Origin: Juglans regia
Lineage: Eukaryota > Streptophyta > Magnoliopsida > Fagales > Juglandaceae
DNA length: 64,000 nucleotides
Direction of reading: 5' to 3'
Assembly (NCBI RefSeq): GCF_001411555.2
Contig: NC_049901.1
Coordinates: forward strand, 9,930,681 to 9,994,680
Below are positions 14,150 to 27,657 of the stretch, in pieces. The notes under the pieces are model-generated. The model was given only the letters and a program-made list of their open reading frames with translations, did not search any database and was not told where the DNA came from. Both the position numbers and the translations under genes were made by a program. Numbering within the stretch: position 1 is the first letter of the stretch; each line of letters begins with the position of its first letter.

Positions 14150-14330
14150 CGTAATTTTTCTCAACACATCTTATCTAATAATTATAATTTTTTTAAATTA
14201 TCACATAAAATAAAATAAAAATTCAATATTTTTAAATCTTAAAATAGAAATAATATTTAAAAAATATATTTTAATAATATTTTATTTTTTTAATTTTAAT
14301 CGCATATCATCTCATCTATAAAAATAAATG
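14150..14330. repeat. AT-rich MITE copy (GTTTGGAT family), degenerate
   Basis: Carries the recurring body of the family seen many times in this window: CATCTTATCT..., AATTATAATTTTTTTAAA, CACATAAAATAAAATAAA, AATTCAATATTTTTAAATCT and a TCATCTCATC end. Terminal repeats are worn. Confidence 0.6.
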
Positions 14331-15599
14331 AAACAAAATATACATTGATGGTACACTTCTTTCGGCTGTTGTTGTAAATGCACGTTGATTTGGGCAGTTT
14401 TTCTGAAGATGTACTTGTCTTCTTTTTTGTATTATTGTTTCATATAATGTATTCTTGATTTGGAAAGTTTTTTTTAGTAAAAGATATGCTGAATAATGTT
14501 TGATATTTTTTTTTTTGTGAGAAAATATAGTAGATATGATTGTTGGATACAAGAAAGTTTGGCAAAAAATATATAGTTATATGAAAAATATATAAATTTG
14601 ATTTGTAATTAAGACATTTATATAAAATTTTAGATGAGTTTAATTAGACGTTTCACGTTTGTGGTTATTAGTATTAAATGATTATTGAAAATATAATTTT
14701 TTTAACCAATAATTTAATTAGAATATAATTACTAATTTACTAATTAACATATAATCGGTAAAATAGTAAAATATGATAAAAATAAATAAATTTAAGAATT
14801 AATAAAAAAAATATTAAATTAATATTATTTTATTATTATATTAAAAATAAATAGATAATTTAATGTGAGGATTAGATGTGAATGAAATAGACAAATATAA
14901 ATTTATATAATATTAACTAAAACTTGAGTTTAATTTTGACTATTTCAATGGTAGCGCTCTTAATTCCGTAAAAGGTCTTCTTCATAATAGGTTTTCATCG
15001 CGTATCAAAATGAATGAAAATCTTTTGGGCTCCGCATGATGTACGTTCCCAACAACATGCTTCGAATGCTTCCAAAATAGACAACGTTTGAGACATTTTA
15101 AGGTTGCATTTAGATTTGAAGCCACGAGTCCGGTACCTCGAACAACTTCTAGAGTTTTTGAAGCAATCATTTGGATGTAATAATTTCTTTTTTTATTTTA
15201 TTTTTATACAAGAGTGTGGAAGGATTCGAATCCATATTTTTCATTTAAAAAACAAGGTCATATGCTATAAGGTCATCATGCTCTTGACTTGCATGTAATA
15301 ATTGATATAAAAAAAACAGGGATGATGTAATAATGACGAAGATCGAACACGCGAGTACGTAGGAGCTAGCTGCCTGGTGTTTATAAATAATCCATATTTC
15401 TTATAGAAAAAGGAGCTGATCAACAAGACAATCAAGACCCCTTTTCAAACGTACAATTTTTATGAATAAATTAAATCATTCTATAATTTTCTTGTAATTA
15501 ATTAAGATATTTCAAATATAACATTATTATTGCGACTTTTTGGCTTTAGTAGTCTAACTTTAGATAGATTGATTATCATCTTACAAATAAATTATAAAT
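14331..15599. other. Intergenic AT-rich DNA
   Basis: No gene seen. A phrase CAATGGTAGCGCTCTTA (14948-14964) resembles the right end plus TTA of the Harbinger-like elements, but I found no matching left end. The stretch up to 15599 probably includes the pectinesterase 3' untranslated region. Confidence 0.4.
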
Positions 15600-17538
15600 C
15601 TATAAATTATAAGGTTGTAGCCACTGATCCCCTTCGATATATGACATGTTAAGGAAAGGAGAAGCCAGTGTGTCATTGAGTATCTGAACATAAGGAGCCC
15701 TCATGCTCCTATTAGCTCCAGGACCTGAGCAATCGTATTCTCCGTAGAATATAGTCCTACATTTTTGCAATCAAAACCAGAGATAACATGAATTAGATCT
15801 GATCATTAGAATTAATAATATAGAAAAACCCCATAATTTACAAAATTAATAGCCCATTTGATGCAATCTGTACGTACTGATCTCTCGCAGGGTCGTTGAA
15901 ATCGTTCCAGCCCTCTGGAGCAATGATTTCAGACATTGTTGTGTAGGCAAAGATGACACGAGAAAATGGCCTCCATGCCCGGCCTAGCCATACTCTTCCA
16001 GACCCTCCCACGCTGCAGTTGACGAACACAAAGCCAGTGTTATCGTCCGGGATAGCTCTGCCATGAGCTGTGACAGCTCCATTTACGTATCTGAATCCTG
16101 GGGGTACTGGTTTTGCCATCGAAACCAGCTGGCAATTCTGTAGTAGCCAACAATGCGAGGATTACTTATTGTTTAGCGTTCTCTCTCTATCTTTCTCTCT
16201 CTCTCATAACATTTGCATGGGAAAACAGGACTACATAAATCAAGGAAAATAAATCTCTTTTTGGTTTTGGATGATTGTCTTAAGCAAGCACAATTTAATT
16301 ACCACACGCTTGATTTGTGAATTTTATAAGCGATCTCCAGATGAGATGAATGAACATGTCACCAAAACAAAAAGCGCATAATATATGTAGCGTGGAGGGT
16401 GCTAACTTTACTTCACCCTGAAGAGAACTGAAATGGATGCAGCTATACTTATTCATATGGGGAGCCAGGTGGTAAAGTATACATTGGGAAAGACCGCATT
16501 ACCTCATAAAGTGACCTTCCATCGCCGAAGATGAAATCAATGGAACCTTGGATATAACAATCCTTGAAGTAATGCCGGCCCCTATCATCATGAAGGGTAT
16601 CTTGGGCTCCGAAGAATCCACAACCCCAGAACGCAGCCTGATCTCCAGCTACTCTAATTGCTACTGCTTGGGCTCCAACATCACCAGGGCTAGGAATAGG
16701 AGCTACATTCTAGCATGGCAAAGATTGTGACAAGCATGCATGCACGGGTAAGAACATAATCACGTCTCTCGAAATCTTATTGTCTAACCATTACACACAC
16801 ACACACACACACACATATATATTTGTATGTTTTTTGTGTCTCACCATGAAACTTATGTTCTTGGCAATGAAGTTAGTGGAGAAAACTTGAACGGAGCCGC
16901 TAAAAAATGTGCCATGTGAAGAATTGGCTGTGTCATTGAATGCAATTGCAGTTGATGTAAAGCCTTGTCCTTGAAACGTTATGTTCGGTTTGGTTCTTGG
17001 AACATTGACTTTCTCACTGATGACAGCCAATGAATTGTCATGCAAGTTCAAAACTCGGGGGGTAATGCCAAGAAGAGAGAAAAAAATAGTGACTTAAAGA
17101 AATTTGAAGAGGAAACAAACAATACCCATGCACTTACAAGTAAACGCCATTGTTGATCCATATTATGGTCCTTTTCAGGCTTGAATTTGGAGCTGCATCA
17201 ACAGCTGCTTGCACCGACGTAAAATTACAACACCCATTTCGATCAACACAAATATACAAGGTTGTGTTGGTCTCCGGAGGGGGAAAGTCAGGTGGAAAAT
17301 CATCGCAAATAGATTCTACTTTGCTCTCATTACGGTGTTTTTTGTGTTGGTGATGATGATGATGCTGTTCTAAACTGTAGGGGATGAGCACTGATATTGT
17401 AAAAGGAGACGAGAAGAAGTCGAGACTAAAATGAACGAAACTTTTGAGGAATGATGGCTTTGGACTTATTAAATGCGTGGATGCCATAACAGCAAAAATG
17501 ACAATTAGAAAAGTCAGAAAATTGCAATGGAGACTCAT
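15600..17538 (-). CDS. Secreted pectinesterase, complete, 5 exons, no PMEI pro-domain
   Basis: Removes methyl esters from cell-wall homogalacturonan, acting in the apoplast. Exons on minus: 17138-17538, 16845-17016, 16503-16709, 15878-16137, 15600-15756; total 1197 bp, 398 residues, all GT-AG and in phase. The start [20 protein letters not shown] is a signal peptide. A His-rich spacer ([10 protein letters not shown], about 59-68) follows. There is no inhibitor-like pro-region, so it is of the short type. Family motifs are all present: GVYFEKV (131-137), [14 protein letters not shown] (205-218), QDT with catalytic Asp228, DFIFG with Asp249, and LGRAWRP with Arg313 and Trp315. The C-terminus ends ...[10 protein letters not shown]. 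No defect is seen. A copia element begins about 250 bp before the start codon and may have altered expression (inference). Confidence 0.95.
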
Positions 17539-17789
17539 TTTCTGGTTGGAGGAGAGGCGCGGATAGTCAGGCGGGATGATACGCTTTTTTTAAATGGACG
17601 ATATAAATTTATAGACATGCACTTGAAGTGAAAGAATTGATAACATGTCTTGCAAATCACCCTGTCCCTGTTCATGCGTGCTTTAGAAAATAATAAACCT
17701 ACCAAACTTGACATCCGCAGTTCTGCTTGAATTGAGAATGCATGCTGCGAAAAATCGAAGGTTGTAGTACTGGACTTAATTTGGATCAG
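17539..17789 (-). promoter_or_regulatory. Truncated upstream region of the pectinesterase
   Basis: About 250 bp between the ATG and the copia target-site duplication. No unambiguous TATA box was identified. Any more distal native promoter lies on the other side of the 6.4-kb copia insertion. Confidence 0.35.
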
Positions 17790-17794
17790 GTTCA

Positions 17795-18182
17795 TGCAGA
17801 ATTATGAAAAACAAAAAGAAACGAAATTTGACAATATGATGACACTCCCATAAGGCTATTTATCCCACAAGTTGGTGTGGAAAAAATGAATTGAGTGAAT
17901 GAATTTGTGCACCAATGACACATATTTATAAGCTATCATGTACCAGTCGGCAAAGAACACAATTATTGGTAACTCAATAGTTGGCAAATGACACAACCTT
18001 AAAAAGTGACACAACCTTTTGACAAATTAACACTTCACAAGTCACACACAACCTTTTGACTAAATCAAAATGATGTGTCTCTTGACACTTCCTTAATTAT
18101 TACTTCCATGGGAACCATCACCATGGAAAGGGTGTCATTCCAAAAGGTACACTGTTTGGTGATCACACTTTTTAGAAATACA
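17795..18182 (-). repeat. Copia 3' LTR
   Basis: Shares long blocks with the other LTR, for example CCCACAAGTTGGTG, ATTAACACTTCACAAGTCAC and TTTGGTGATCACAC. The inner edge adjoins the polypurine tract. Confidence 0.9.
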
Positions 18183-18920
18183 TCTCCCACTTGATCACAT
18201 AAAACAGTGATAATCAAGTTGAGTATTTTACTTTGGTACCAATATGAGCTTTCCACTACTCAACCATCACCTGCATATTCTTACAGATCGGCGTCAGAGC
18301 ATGGCAAGCTTCTACGTGAACACATTTTTGTCATTATCTTATATGATCAAATCATTTACCATATGTGCTCCCACTGATCACATATTATGGGTGACTTCGT
18401 TTTACTAAAAAAAATTTAGTGAACGGTATCAATTTTTCGTGATTGGATCAATAATCAATGTCCCTATTACAATTGACGACTTCAGCCGAATATATAATAC
18501 ATGTATCGACCTACACTGAATTTTCATTAAGTACTTTCTCTAGAGGCTATTCTTGAGATTTTCCCTAATCACCTTATCAACGACTTTGCAAATGATTAAC
18601 TGTTTATTTGGGTAATCAAATCACATTTCACTAAAACTTTAGTGAATGACACTGAATTTTCGTTAAGTACTTCCTCTCTTGAGTTTTTCTTTAATCACCT
18701 TATTAGCTACTTTACCATGATCAACCTTTTAGTTGGTTAATTAACCTGTACTGAAAATTTATCAAGTACTCACCCTAAGACCATTACTGAGGTTTTTCTT
18801 GATTACATTATCAGTGACTTTATAAATGACAAAAGGTTTCATTTGGGTATCACCATAACCCCAATTTTTTGGGCAACCCCAGAATTTGAGTTATGCATGT
18901 CGACTATGAGATTGCTTCAC

Positions 18921-21900
18921 CTAGGTTTCTCTCAATTCGATTCTAATCACATATTCTCTGAATTTGTCCAGAGATAAACCTTTGGTCATTGGATCTGCTA
19001 CCATCTCGGTCGAGAAAATAAAATTAACATTGATCTCACTTATTTCCACTATATCTAAAATATAGTGATAATGCACATTAGTCTGTTTTTCTTTGAAACT
19101 CTGTGTTTCACTTTTTATCAAGAAGATGAAAGATTGATTATAACAACACACATTGATTGGTTCTAGTGATGTACCCAAATTCAAGCTTTCAACAAAGCGT
19201 TTTATCCACACCGCATTACTTACTGTAATATTACAAGCAATATACTCTGCTTCCATAGTAAACTTAGCGACACAACCATATTTCTTACTTAATTAAGAAA
19301 CTGATGTTCCACCAAGTAGAAATATATATCCAATTGTAGATTTTCTATCATCTGCATCACTTCCAAAATCAACATCACTATAGCCGACTAACTCTAGATC
19401 ACTATTCCCAAAGCACAATTTTAAATTTTTGATACATTGTAAATATCTTAATATACGTTTCACTACTTGCTAATGTTTCTTACCTAGATTGGATTGATAT
19501 CTACTTACCAATCATACTGCATGACAAATATCTGGTCTGATACTTGTCATTGTATACATAAGGCTACCCACAGCCTAAGCATAGGGAACTTTAAGTATTT
19601 CGCTTATTCTCTACTCATCTTTTGAGGACATACTTTTATTTAAAGTATGATCTTTACAAATAGGCGTACTTAAAAATTTACAATTTTCTATACCAAATCT
19701 TGTAAGCATTTTTTCTAGATTTTTTTCTTGATCTAAATACAATAGATTTAAATTTCTATTCCTAGAAATTCTTATACCAAGAACATAGGTAGTTTCAACC
19801 CTGTATTTCATTTCAAATTTAGATTTTAAGAATTTTTTTATTTCATTCATCATATCTAGAAAATTACCTGCCAGTAATATATTATCAACATACAATGATA
19901 ATAATGTTAATTTATTATCAGTTTTCCATATGTATACACAATGATCTGGTGGACTCATTTTATATACCATTTCCAAAATGGCTTGGTGAAATTTTAAGTA
20001 TCATTGTCTTGAAGATTGCTTAAGTCCATACAGTGACTTCCTCAACCTGTAGACTTTCTCTTCATATCATTTAATTTGGAATCTTTCTAGTTGAATCATA
20101 AAAATATCATCTTTTGATTCACCATTGAGAAAAGTTGTTTTTACATATAACTTATGTAATTTCAAATTTATCCTGGCACCAATAGATATGATGATCCTTA
20201 TGGATGTGAATTTTACCACAGGCGAATATGTATCCACAAAGTCTACACTTGGTTGTCAAGTATATCCCTTGACCACTAACCTTACTTTATACATTTTCAA
20301 ACTACCATTAACTTTAAATTTTCTTTTGAGAACCCATTTAAAACCAATAACTTTTCTATCTTTTGGAGGATCTATTAACTCTCAAATATTATTTTTGTTT
20401 ATTGATTTTATTTCATCTTTTATGGCCTCAAGCCATTTATCTAAATCAATACTATTGATTGCCTCAAAAATTTTTAGAATCATTTTCTAAATTTTTCAAA
20501 CTGGTATTTAGTGCATGATGATCTTGAAATAATATTGATGGTAGTTTGGTTCTTTTACTTCCACTGTCTCCAATATCAATACTTGAAGATTGATTTTCAT
20601 CTGACTTTTTATTATTTTTATTATTCTGTATTTGAATAATATCAGAATTTCATTGTAGGACTCTATAAAGATCTATTGATTTTCTAAATCATTTAATAAA
20701 TCTATCTGATCAACATGAGTAATAAGGTTCGTATTTTTCAAGAAAATGGCATCCCTACTTTCTATCAATCATCTTTCAAAATGGTAAAATTTGTAGCCAC
20801 TTTCATTTTCTACATACCCAATAAATCTGCATTTCCAAATTTTACTTTTTAATGTATTCCTTAGTGGCCTTAGGATAAGCATTTATGTCTTATAATCCCA
20901 CACTTTGAGCTTGTTTAAATTTGGTTTATGTCTCGTCCATAACTCGTAAGGTGTAAAAGGTTTTGCTTTGATTTCAACTCTATTTAATATATATAGCAGT
21001 TGAGAATATTTCACCCTAAAAATGTGTTGGTAGATCAGCATATATCATTATTGATCACACCATATCTAATAGAGTTCTATTTCTCCTTTCTACAATGTTA
21101 TCCTGTTGAGATTTATATGACATAGTATAAATGTGTCTTATACCATTTAATTTGCAGATATTATCCAGAGCTTCAAATTCTCATCCTCTATCACTATTTA
21201 AATTTTTAATGGGCCTACCTAACTAGGTTTCTATTTCTATTTAAATTCTTTAAATTTCTTAATTGCTTCAGATTTATGTTTGAGTAAGTAAATATGTCCA
21301 TATCTTAAATAGTCATCAGTGAAAGTAATAAAGTACTTCATTCCTTTATGGGTTTTAGTTTTAAAAAGTCCACAAATACCAGAATGTATAATTTCTAATA
21401 AATCTGTGGATTCTCAACTTTTGAAAAAGATTTATTACTCATTTTTTCTTTGATACATGGTTCATATATATCGAAATTATTTGAGTTTATTTATGGTATT
21501 AATCCGCTTTTACACATTTTGTTCATCTTATTTTTATTTATATGACCTAATCTTAAATGACATAAATATACATAATCTGTAGACACATTCAAATTATTAG
21601 AAATAAGTACTTTATTAATATCAATATTCACTACATACATATCATGATCTTTCACGCATTTCACTGACATATTACCCTTACTTATTACAACGGTTTTAGA
21701 CTTAAATTCAACTGTGTAGCCTTTATGATTTAGTATATGCATTGATACTAAATTCTTACGAATAATAAATACATATAATACATCACTAAGTAAAATAACA
21801 GAACTATTCACTTTAAATTTACATGTTCCTTACCCCAAAACATCACAATATGTGTTATTGTCCATATACACTCTGTGCTCTCATGTTTGTTTATCTTAAA

Positions 21901-22822
21901 GTTTGACAAACATATCTTTGTTCCTGCATATATATCTGGTTGCTGTAGAGTCAATCCACCCTGAATCTGACTCTGGTTCCATTAGCATTTCTTCTGAGAT
22001 TGTCATCACAATTTCTTTGTTTTCTTGTCTTTTTTCCTTATTAGAACATTGTGATTTATAATACTCATTGTTTTCACACTTAAAACATTTTCCAGTAAAT
22101 GGTTCACTTTTTTTTTTCATCCATTTTTTTTCTTAAACTATTTTGACTTCATCTTGTTCTGTGTAGAACGTTTGTCCTGAACCATCAATAAACTGGATGA
22201 TTCACTATCTTTATTTATTTTCTTCATTATTTCTCCTTAAAGTACTAAGAGTACTAGAAGTGATGTCATTGTTATTACATTTTCACTGTGTTAAAGAAGT
22301 AATAATGTAATCCCAAGATGAAGAAAGATTATTTAGTTTGGTTGTAACTTACATTTTATTAGTGAAAAGATGGCAAACATCATGTAATTTTTTTACAATT
22401 AACTCTATTTGAAGTAAATGATCGCCAATATAATCATTCTCTTTCATACAAGTCCGGTTATACTTATTCAATAATAATTATATATAAGTATCCGACCTTA
22501 AACCATATTTTATTTAAACTGCATCCATAATTTCTTTAGCAGTTTCATAATCTTCAAATAAAAGAATAATGTGATCATTCATACAATACAAAATTAAAAC
22601 TTTTGCCCATGCATTGTGTTCTTCCCATTTGTTTTCAGTTGAAATGATGCTCCCATTTTCATTTGCGCCATTTTCTACAATCACTGATGACTTTGGTATT
22701 GTTAATGTATATAAGGTTTTTTCATTGGTTAGAAGAAAAGTTATATACATTTTCCAGACTCGAAAATTTCTTCCGTTCAGTTTTTCAATCCCTAAGGGAT
22801 CAATACTTTTCTTCGGCGTCAT
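18921..22822 (-). pseudogene. Copia gag-pol remnant
   Basis: Domains in order on minus. Gag N-terminus 22514-22822 (IEKLNGRNFRVWKMYI). CCHC-like knuckle at about 22030-22085 (CFKCENNEYYKSQC, the histidine lost). Protease-like phrase SGWIDSTATRYIC at about 21930. Pre-integrase region 21491-21811 (LCHLRLGHINKNKM). A broken integrase region at about 20900-21450. RT C-terminal half 19611-19976, with the catalytic YVDD changed to YVDN, then LGIRISRNR. RNase H 18921-19256 (MEAEYIACN, VADPMTKGL). Many stops and frameshifts separate the pieces; it cannot make a working polyprotein. Confidence 0.93.
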
Positions 22823-23845
22823 AAATAATAAACTTTAAAAATTAACAATAGAAAAAATGTAGAAATAATAAATGTGTACTATTTAAATACAATAGTTCAA
22901 CTGTGAAAAATTAAACTTATTACAAATTTAATAGTAACAATAACTCTTGGATTTAATCCGATTTGGTAGTCTTGAAATTCTTCTATTATATTTTAAATAA
23001 GGAGAATAATGAAAGTGACGTCCCGATCAAGAATATCTACAACCTTTTCTTGATATTTCACCTCTTTCAAAGAATTCCTGATGATAATTTTGACCAACAG
23101 GTGCTTTGTAATGTTTAGGCATGAAATTTGGAGTACAATGACTTTTGAACATATTAAATCGGGTATGAAATGACCTTGAACTACCCAAAAAACCCAAACT
23201 GCCTGGAATCGGTTCAGAAAATCGAGTAAATCGGTTCAACGGGTTCAAACTGGGTCTAGAAGCCAACCAACTGTTGCTGGCTCGATATGCGGCTTGGCTC
23301 AGAAAAGATGGAACAACACTGTTTGGAGGTAGGCATTGTTCCTAATCACTGCCGAAAACAACGCTGTCATTTTTCTTGTTCAGCCTAGATGGAATTTGAA
23401 TTTGATGACTGTTGGACGAAAGTCCAAGGTCTTCTCCTTCCTCGCACTGGACGTTTTCTGAGACTGTGAAGCTTCTGTCTTCACTTCAGTCTGGCGTGAT
23501 GATGACCGGCATTGATGATTCCGACATGCTCCTGAGGTCCACGAAGTCCGGCTGCAGTGATGAACTCCGGCGACCCCTCGGAACAGTGACAGTGGGTATT
23601 AAAAAATTGAAAAATGCACTATTTTTTTGTGTAAAAATATTCCAATAATTTTCTTCAAAATAATAACAATTTACAAGATTTTAAATATTTCCAGTGTACT
23701 CTAATCCTCCCACCGTGATTTAAAAAAAAAAAATTCTCTTAGATTTTCAAACCTTCGAAGATGATTATAATATGCAAGTGTGGTTGCCAAACTAAGCACT
23801 TGTCTATTTATCGTCTTCACAATAGTCGAAAATTTTTCCTCTAAC

Positions 23846-23866
23846 ATGACCTGGCTCTTGATCAAC
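23846..23866 (-). other. Copia primer-binding site
   Basis: On minus, directly after the 5' LTR: TTGATCAAGAGCCAGG, close to the common plant TGGTATCAGAGCC site complementary to initiator-Met tRNA. Confidence 0.7.
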
Positions 23867-24221
23867 TGTAGAATTATAAAGAATAAATAGAAATGAAATT
23901 TGAAAATTTGGTGACACTTTCGTGAGGGTATTTGTCCCACAAGTTGGTGATAGACAAAGAGAATTGAATGAATGAATTTATGCACCAATGACCCCTATTT
24001 ATAGGCCATCATGCATAGGTTGACAAATGACACAATCTTAAGAAGTGACACAACTTTTTAACAAATTAACACTTCACAAGTCACACACAACCTTTTGACC
24101 AAATTAAAATGTTGTGTCTTTTGACACTTCCTTAACCATCACCTCCATAGAAACTATTACTATAGAGAGAGTGTCATTTCAAAGGATATACTATTTGGTG
24201 ATCACACCTCTTAAAATTACA
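23867..24221 (-). repeat. Copia 5' LTR
   Basis: The partner of the LTR at 17795-18182, shorter by about 33 bp through small deletions. Confidence 0.9.
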
Positions 24222-24226
24222 GTCCA

Positions 24227-24362
24227 TTATGAGCAAAGCTTACATTGGATTTTTCTAGTGGATTACAGAGTACATACTGGCAATTCCTAACCCAAACCAT
24301 GCCCATGCCCACCACCCACATAGTAAAGAATTTACTGCATGCATGTGAAATCATGTAGAATC

Positions 24363-24394
<32 letters not shown>

Positions 24395-24984
24395 TATAGT
24401 ACCGGTGTATAGACATGACAAGATGTATTTGAAATGGATCGCACGTATCTATAGATTTAGATTTTTGTAGAGTTTTTACTAGAAATCTAAGGTCTAAAAT
24501 GGAAGAGATAAAGACTTACGATTATAAATGTCTAAATGAATCTCTTAGAGTTTTATCTTCCTGTCCTCTCCTCTCCTCTCCATTTATTTTTTAACTTTCA
24601 CCTCCACACCCTAATTAGTGGGTGACTTGGGGCCTGTTATCCAAACTTGAGCTCCATAATTCAAAGTCCAAACTTCATTGAAAATTCATAAAAGAAATCT
24701 ATAACAAATTCTTATTAAAGTCAAGTCATTAAAAGCAGTACCAAGCTCCACGCCAAAAAGTCCAACACACCAACCTTTGATACTCATGTGCCCTACCCAC
24801 CGTAATCTCCTTCTCGATTTAGTACTGGAACCGATCACATCTGATAATTTTTGCCGGCTCAAGTGCTTATACATGGGGCCAAGAATGAGTCCCACGCGCC
24901 ACCCTATTAAGTGACATCCGAGATGTTTCCTCTGTACGAGTACATCCTTATCTCTTTTACCCTTAAAAGTTTGAGCAGGACTAA
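24227..24984. other. Intergenic DNA with (TA)n tract
   Basis: A TA microsatellite at about 24363-24391 and a TCTTATCTTATC tract near 25000. No gene seen. Confidence 0.5.
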
Positions 24985-25265
24985 TTTAAATAAATTATCT
25001 TATCTTATCTTATCTTATCTTATATAATTATTATAATTTTTTAAACTCATTTGTATTCGTAATCCATCTCAATCCATTTCAACTCATCTCATTTCATCAT
25101 TATAATTTTCTTAAATTTCTATACAAAATATAATAAACAATTCAACTTTTTCAAATTTCAAAATAATTTTTCTAAATTTTTATAAAAAATATAATAAATA
25201 ATTCAACTTTTATTTTACTATTTACAAATCATCTCAACTTATCTCTAAATTCAAACCATTTCTTA
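24985..25265. repeat. AT-rich MITE copy
   Basis: Body phrases ATTATAATTTTCTTAAATTT, CAAAATATAATAAACAATTC and AACTTTTTCAAATTTCAAAA, ending CATCTCAACTTATCTCTAAATTC AAACC. Part of the body is duplicated (25100-25200). Confidence 0.7.
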
Positions 25266-27309
25266 AGAGCAGATCTATTATTGTCGTCGACCATCCACGC
25301 ACAAGTCTGGGAGCCTCCTGCTGCCTAGATCTACCACCTCCACTGACAAGAACCCCTTTTGACAATCATCCGTGTGGCGACACTTTCTTGACACATTAAT
25401 CGACTTTTTGAAGTCATCTCTCCCATTTAATTTCTTGGAATATTATTGCTATTATGCAATATACATATATTAATTAAATAGTTTGAAGTGGTTTTTAGAA
25501 TTTTCTTGAAGTCATCCCTCAGAACTGTTTGTAATATCCTAGTTATTAACCACCTCAAAAGAAGAAGAGAAAAACGTCGATCGTCTGTAATTGTGAACAT
25601 ATTGCGTGCGCCTGCATGCAAGCGGAATAAAGTTTTGGAACGTAAAATAAAAGGGGCCTGACCAGTAAGAGTGAGTGAGTGGCCACGTTTTGTCACAATT
25701 AAGGGATATCTAAATGCTGCCCTTATACCCAAAGGCAAGGGCACCCCCACCCTCCATATAATATGGGTGACCCCGGCCCCCTAGCTATTAGAGACTTTAG
25801 AGTTACTCTTATGGGTGACTCCGCTCCCTCATTATTAGAGTTACTCTTAGGAAAAAACTCAAACCGGTCGGGTGCCCTTCCCCACTTTACACTAGCCAAT
25901 AGACTATATAAGAGATTTATGTATGTTATAGTGTAGGCTAGTTTATTGTATCAGATCTCATTTTTATCTCTACCCTTCCTGTGCCCTCTCCTTTCTCCTC
26001 TCCCCGGTTCTTTTTCGTCTCCCATCTTTCCCTTTGACTCTGACGTCACCCATGCCATCCCCTTTCTCCTTTCTCCTCTCCCCTCTTCTTTCTGCTCTTT
26101 CCCTTTGATAAAATTATATTTGTGTCATTTTAAGCTAAAATATGCACAGAAAAATCTAGATTGTTACTGATTTAATTTATAATTTTTGTTTCACTTTAAA
26201 CTTGCTATGGCTATTAATGTGTAATTCTTGTCTTGTACTCATATGCATGCGAATGCTTTTTGAGGAGTGTTTTTACCTCAAAGAAACGTTAGGGATGAAG
26301 ATGTAGGTCCATTTTTAAATCATGCTCAAGTTTTTGAATATGCTTTTGAATTCAGGTTAAGCACTGTGATGTCCATGACTATTATTCTTGACATTTTGCA
26401 AGTTTAGTCATGTTTAGAAGAGGATAACCTTGTTCTATATCTCTCTCAGCATTCAGATTATGTGTAGGTGTGGTTCACATCCATAGGCTTTCGGATATCC
26501 CACAAAGGCATGCACACAGCCTTTTAGGTTGTTTCTTTTGCTGTAATGGCAGACTTTTTTGTTAAAAATTTGTGGGGTTCAAATTTGAGTAACTCAATAG
26601 TAGATTTGATTATGGTTGAAGGGAGCAAGGGAGGGAGATAGAGGGGTTTCGAATGAAATTATTCTTGATAGGAGATAGAAAGCATATTTTAGAGAGAGAG
26701 ATAGTGAGAGACGGGAGGGGGGCGAGCTGATGGGGGTGGGGGGAGGAACATAGAAAGGGAAAGGGAAAGTGATTCTACATTTTTCAGACAATCAACTGCA
26801 TCGAATGTGTTCTCCATTTTACCACACTCTATACGTGGCACCTCCATATTCGTTGGTGTAAAAGGAAGAATCACACCTGACCGACTGGTAGCATTTTCCT
26901 TACACTTATCTACAATCTTATACTATTTGTGAGGGAATTTTTCCTCTGGCCCATGAAATTTCCTAGGTCCAACCAATTGGGGGGACTCACTAAAAAACAA
27001 AAATATTATAGAAGAATGAGGAATAAGAACGAACTAGAGGTATTGAGGCATAAAAAAGTAATGTCAGAAGAGGAAAATGGATAACTTGACATAAAGCAAG
27101 GGTGTAAGGAGTAAGGCTGTCAGGAGAGATGGGGTGTCAGGAGAAATAGGAAAGGAATAGAGGGTCAGACTCGCAAAGCAGACATCTCTCACCACTACCG
27201 AGGGGCACACATGAAGAGAGTTAGATAAAAGGGATGGAGACTTCGACTTCTTCTGACTTTGGGACTTCTTCTTCAACAAGAGAGCTCTAGAGAGAACTTC
27301 TTCTCCAGC
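25266..27309. other. Intergenic or decayed repeat DNA
   Basis: A locally duplicated phrase (TATGGGTGAC.CCG...TTAGAGTTACTCT) occurs at about 25764-25812 and 25820-25850. A CTATATAAGAG core-promoter-like site at 25904-25914 is followed by pyrimidine-rich DNA. It may be part of an old LTR whose end lies at 27310-27612, but the link is unproven. No gene seen. Confidence 0.35.
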
Positions 27310-27612
27310 AAATAGCTTTACAGCTTCTATTGCACATTGAGAAATGAGAGGTTATGAGAGACTGTAAATAAGTTTATTATAGTGGAATCTTCCCTCCCCA
27401 AAACCCCGTGGAAGTAGGCCTAGTGCCGAACCACATAAATTTGTGTATTCATCTCTCTTTATTTTCTGCATTTAAATACTGTTTATCGCCATGGATGTAC
27501 GAACTGACATCGTACAATCGCACTTGACCACTGTCGGAGGCTTCACACAGCACCGACCCAACTCTGAAGACTCGAGTTGTCGGAGCCCAAAGAAATGCGA
27601 AACACGACATTA
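27310..27612 (+). repeat. Probable copia-type LTR remnant (R-U5 end)
   Basis: The phrase GTGGAATCTTCCC, then CCGTGGAAGTAGGC, CCGAACCACATAAATTTGTG and a T-rich stretch is the layout commonly seen in the transcribed end of plant copia LTRs. No partner LTR or polyprotein is seen nearby. Confidence 0.4.
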
Positions 27613-27657
27613 ACACTATTGATCAGATCAGAGACAAAAAACAAAAAACAAAAAATT

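Larger units (their letters stand above)
17795..24221 (-). mobile_element. Degenerate Ty1/copia LTR retrotransposon
   Basis: Two diverged LTRs in the same direction (17795-18182 and 23867-24221) begin TG and end CA when read on minus. The flanking 5-bp duplication is GTTCA (17790-17794) against GTCCA (24222-24226), one mismatch. Next to the right-hand (5') LTR a primer site resembles the initiator-Met tRNA type. Next to the left-hand (3') LTR a polypurine tract reads AAGTGGGAGA. Gag, zinc knuckle, integrase, RT and RNase H remnants lie between in the copia order, with many stops. About 1 kb of leader separates the primer site from gag. This is an old, inactive copy. Confidence 0.93.

Noticed and set aside
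14948..14964. Harbinger-like right end CAATGGTAGCGCTCTTA
   Set aside because: No matching left terminus was found between 12746 and 14900, so no element is called.
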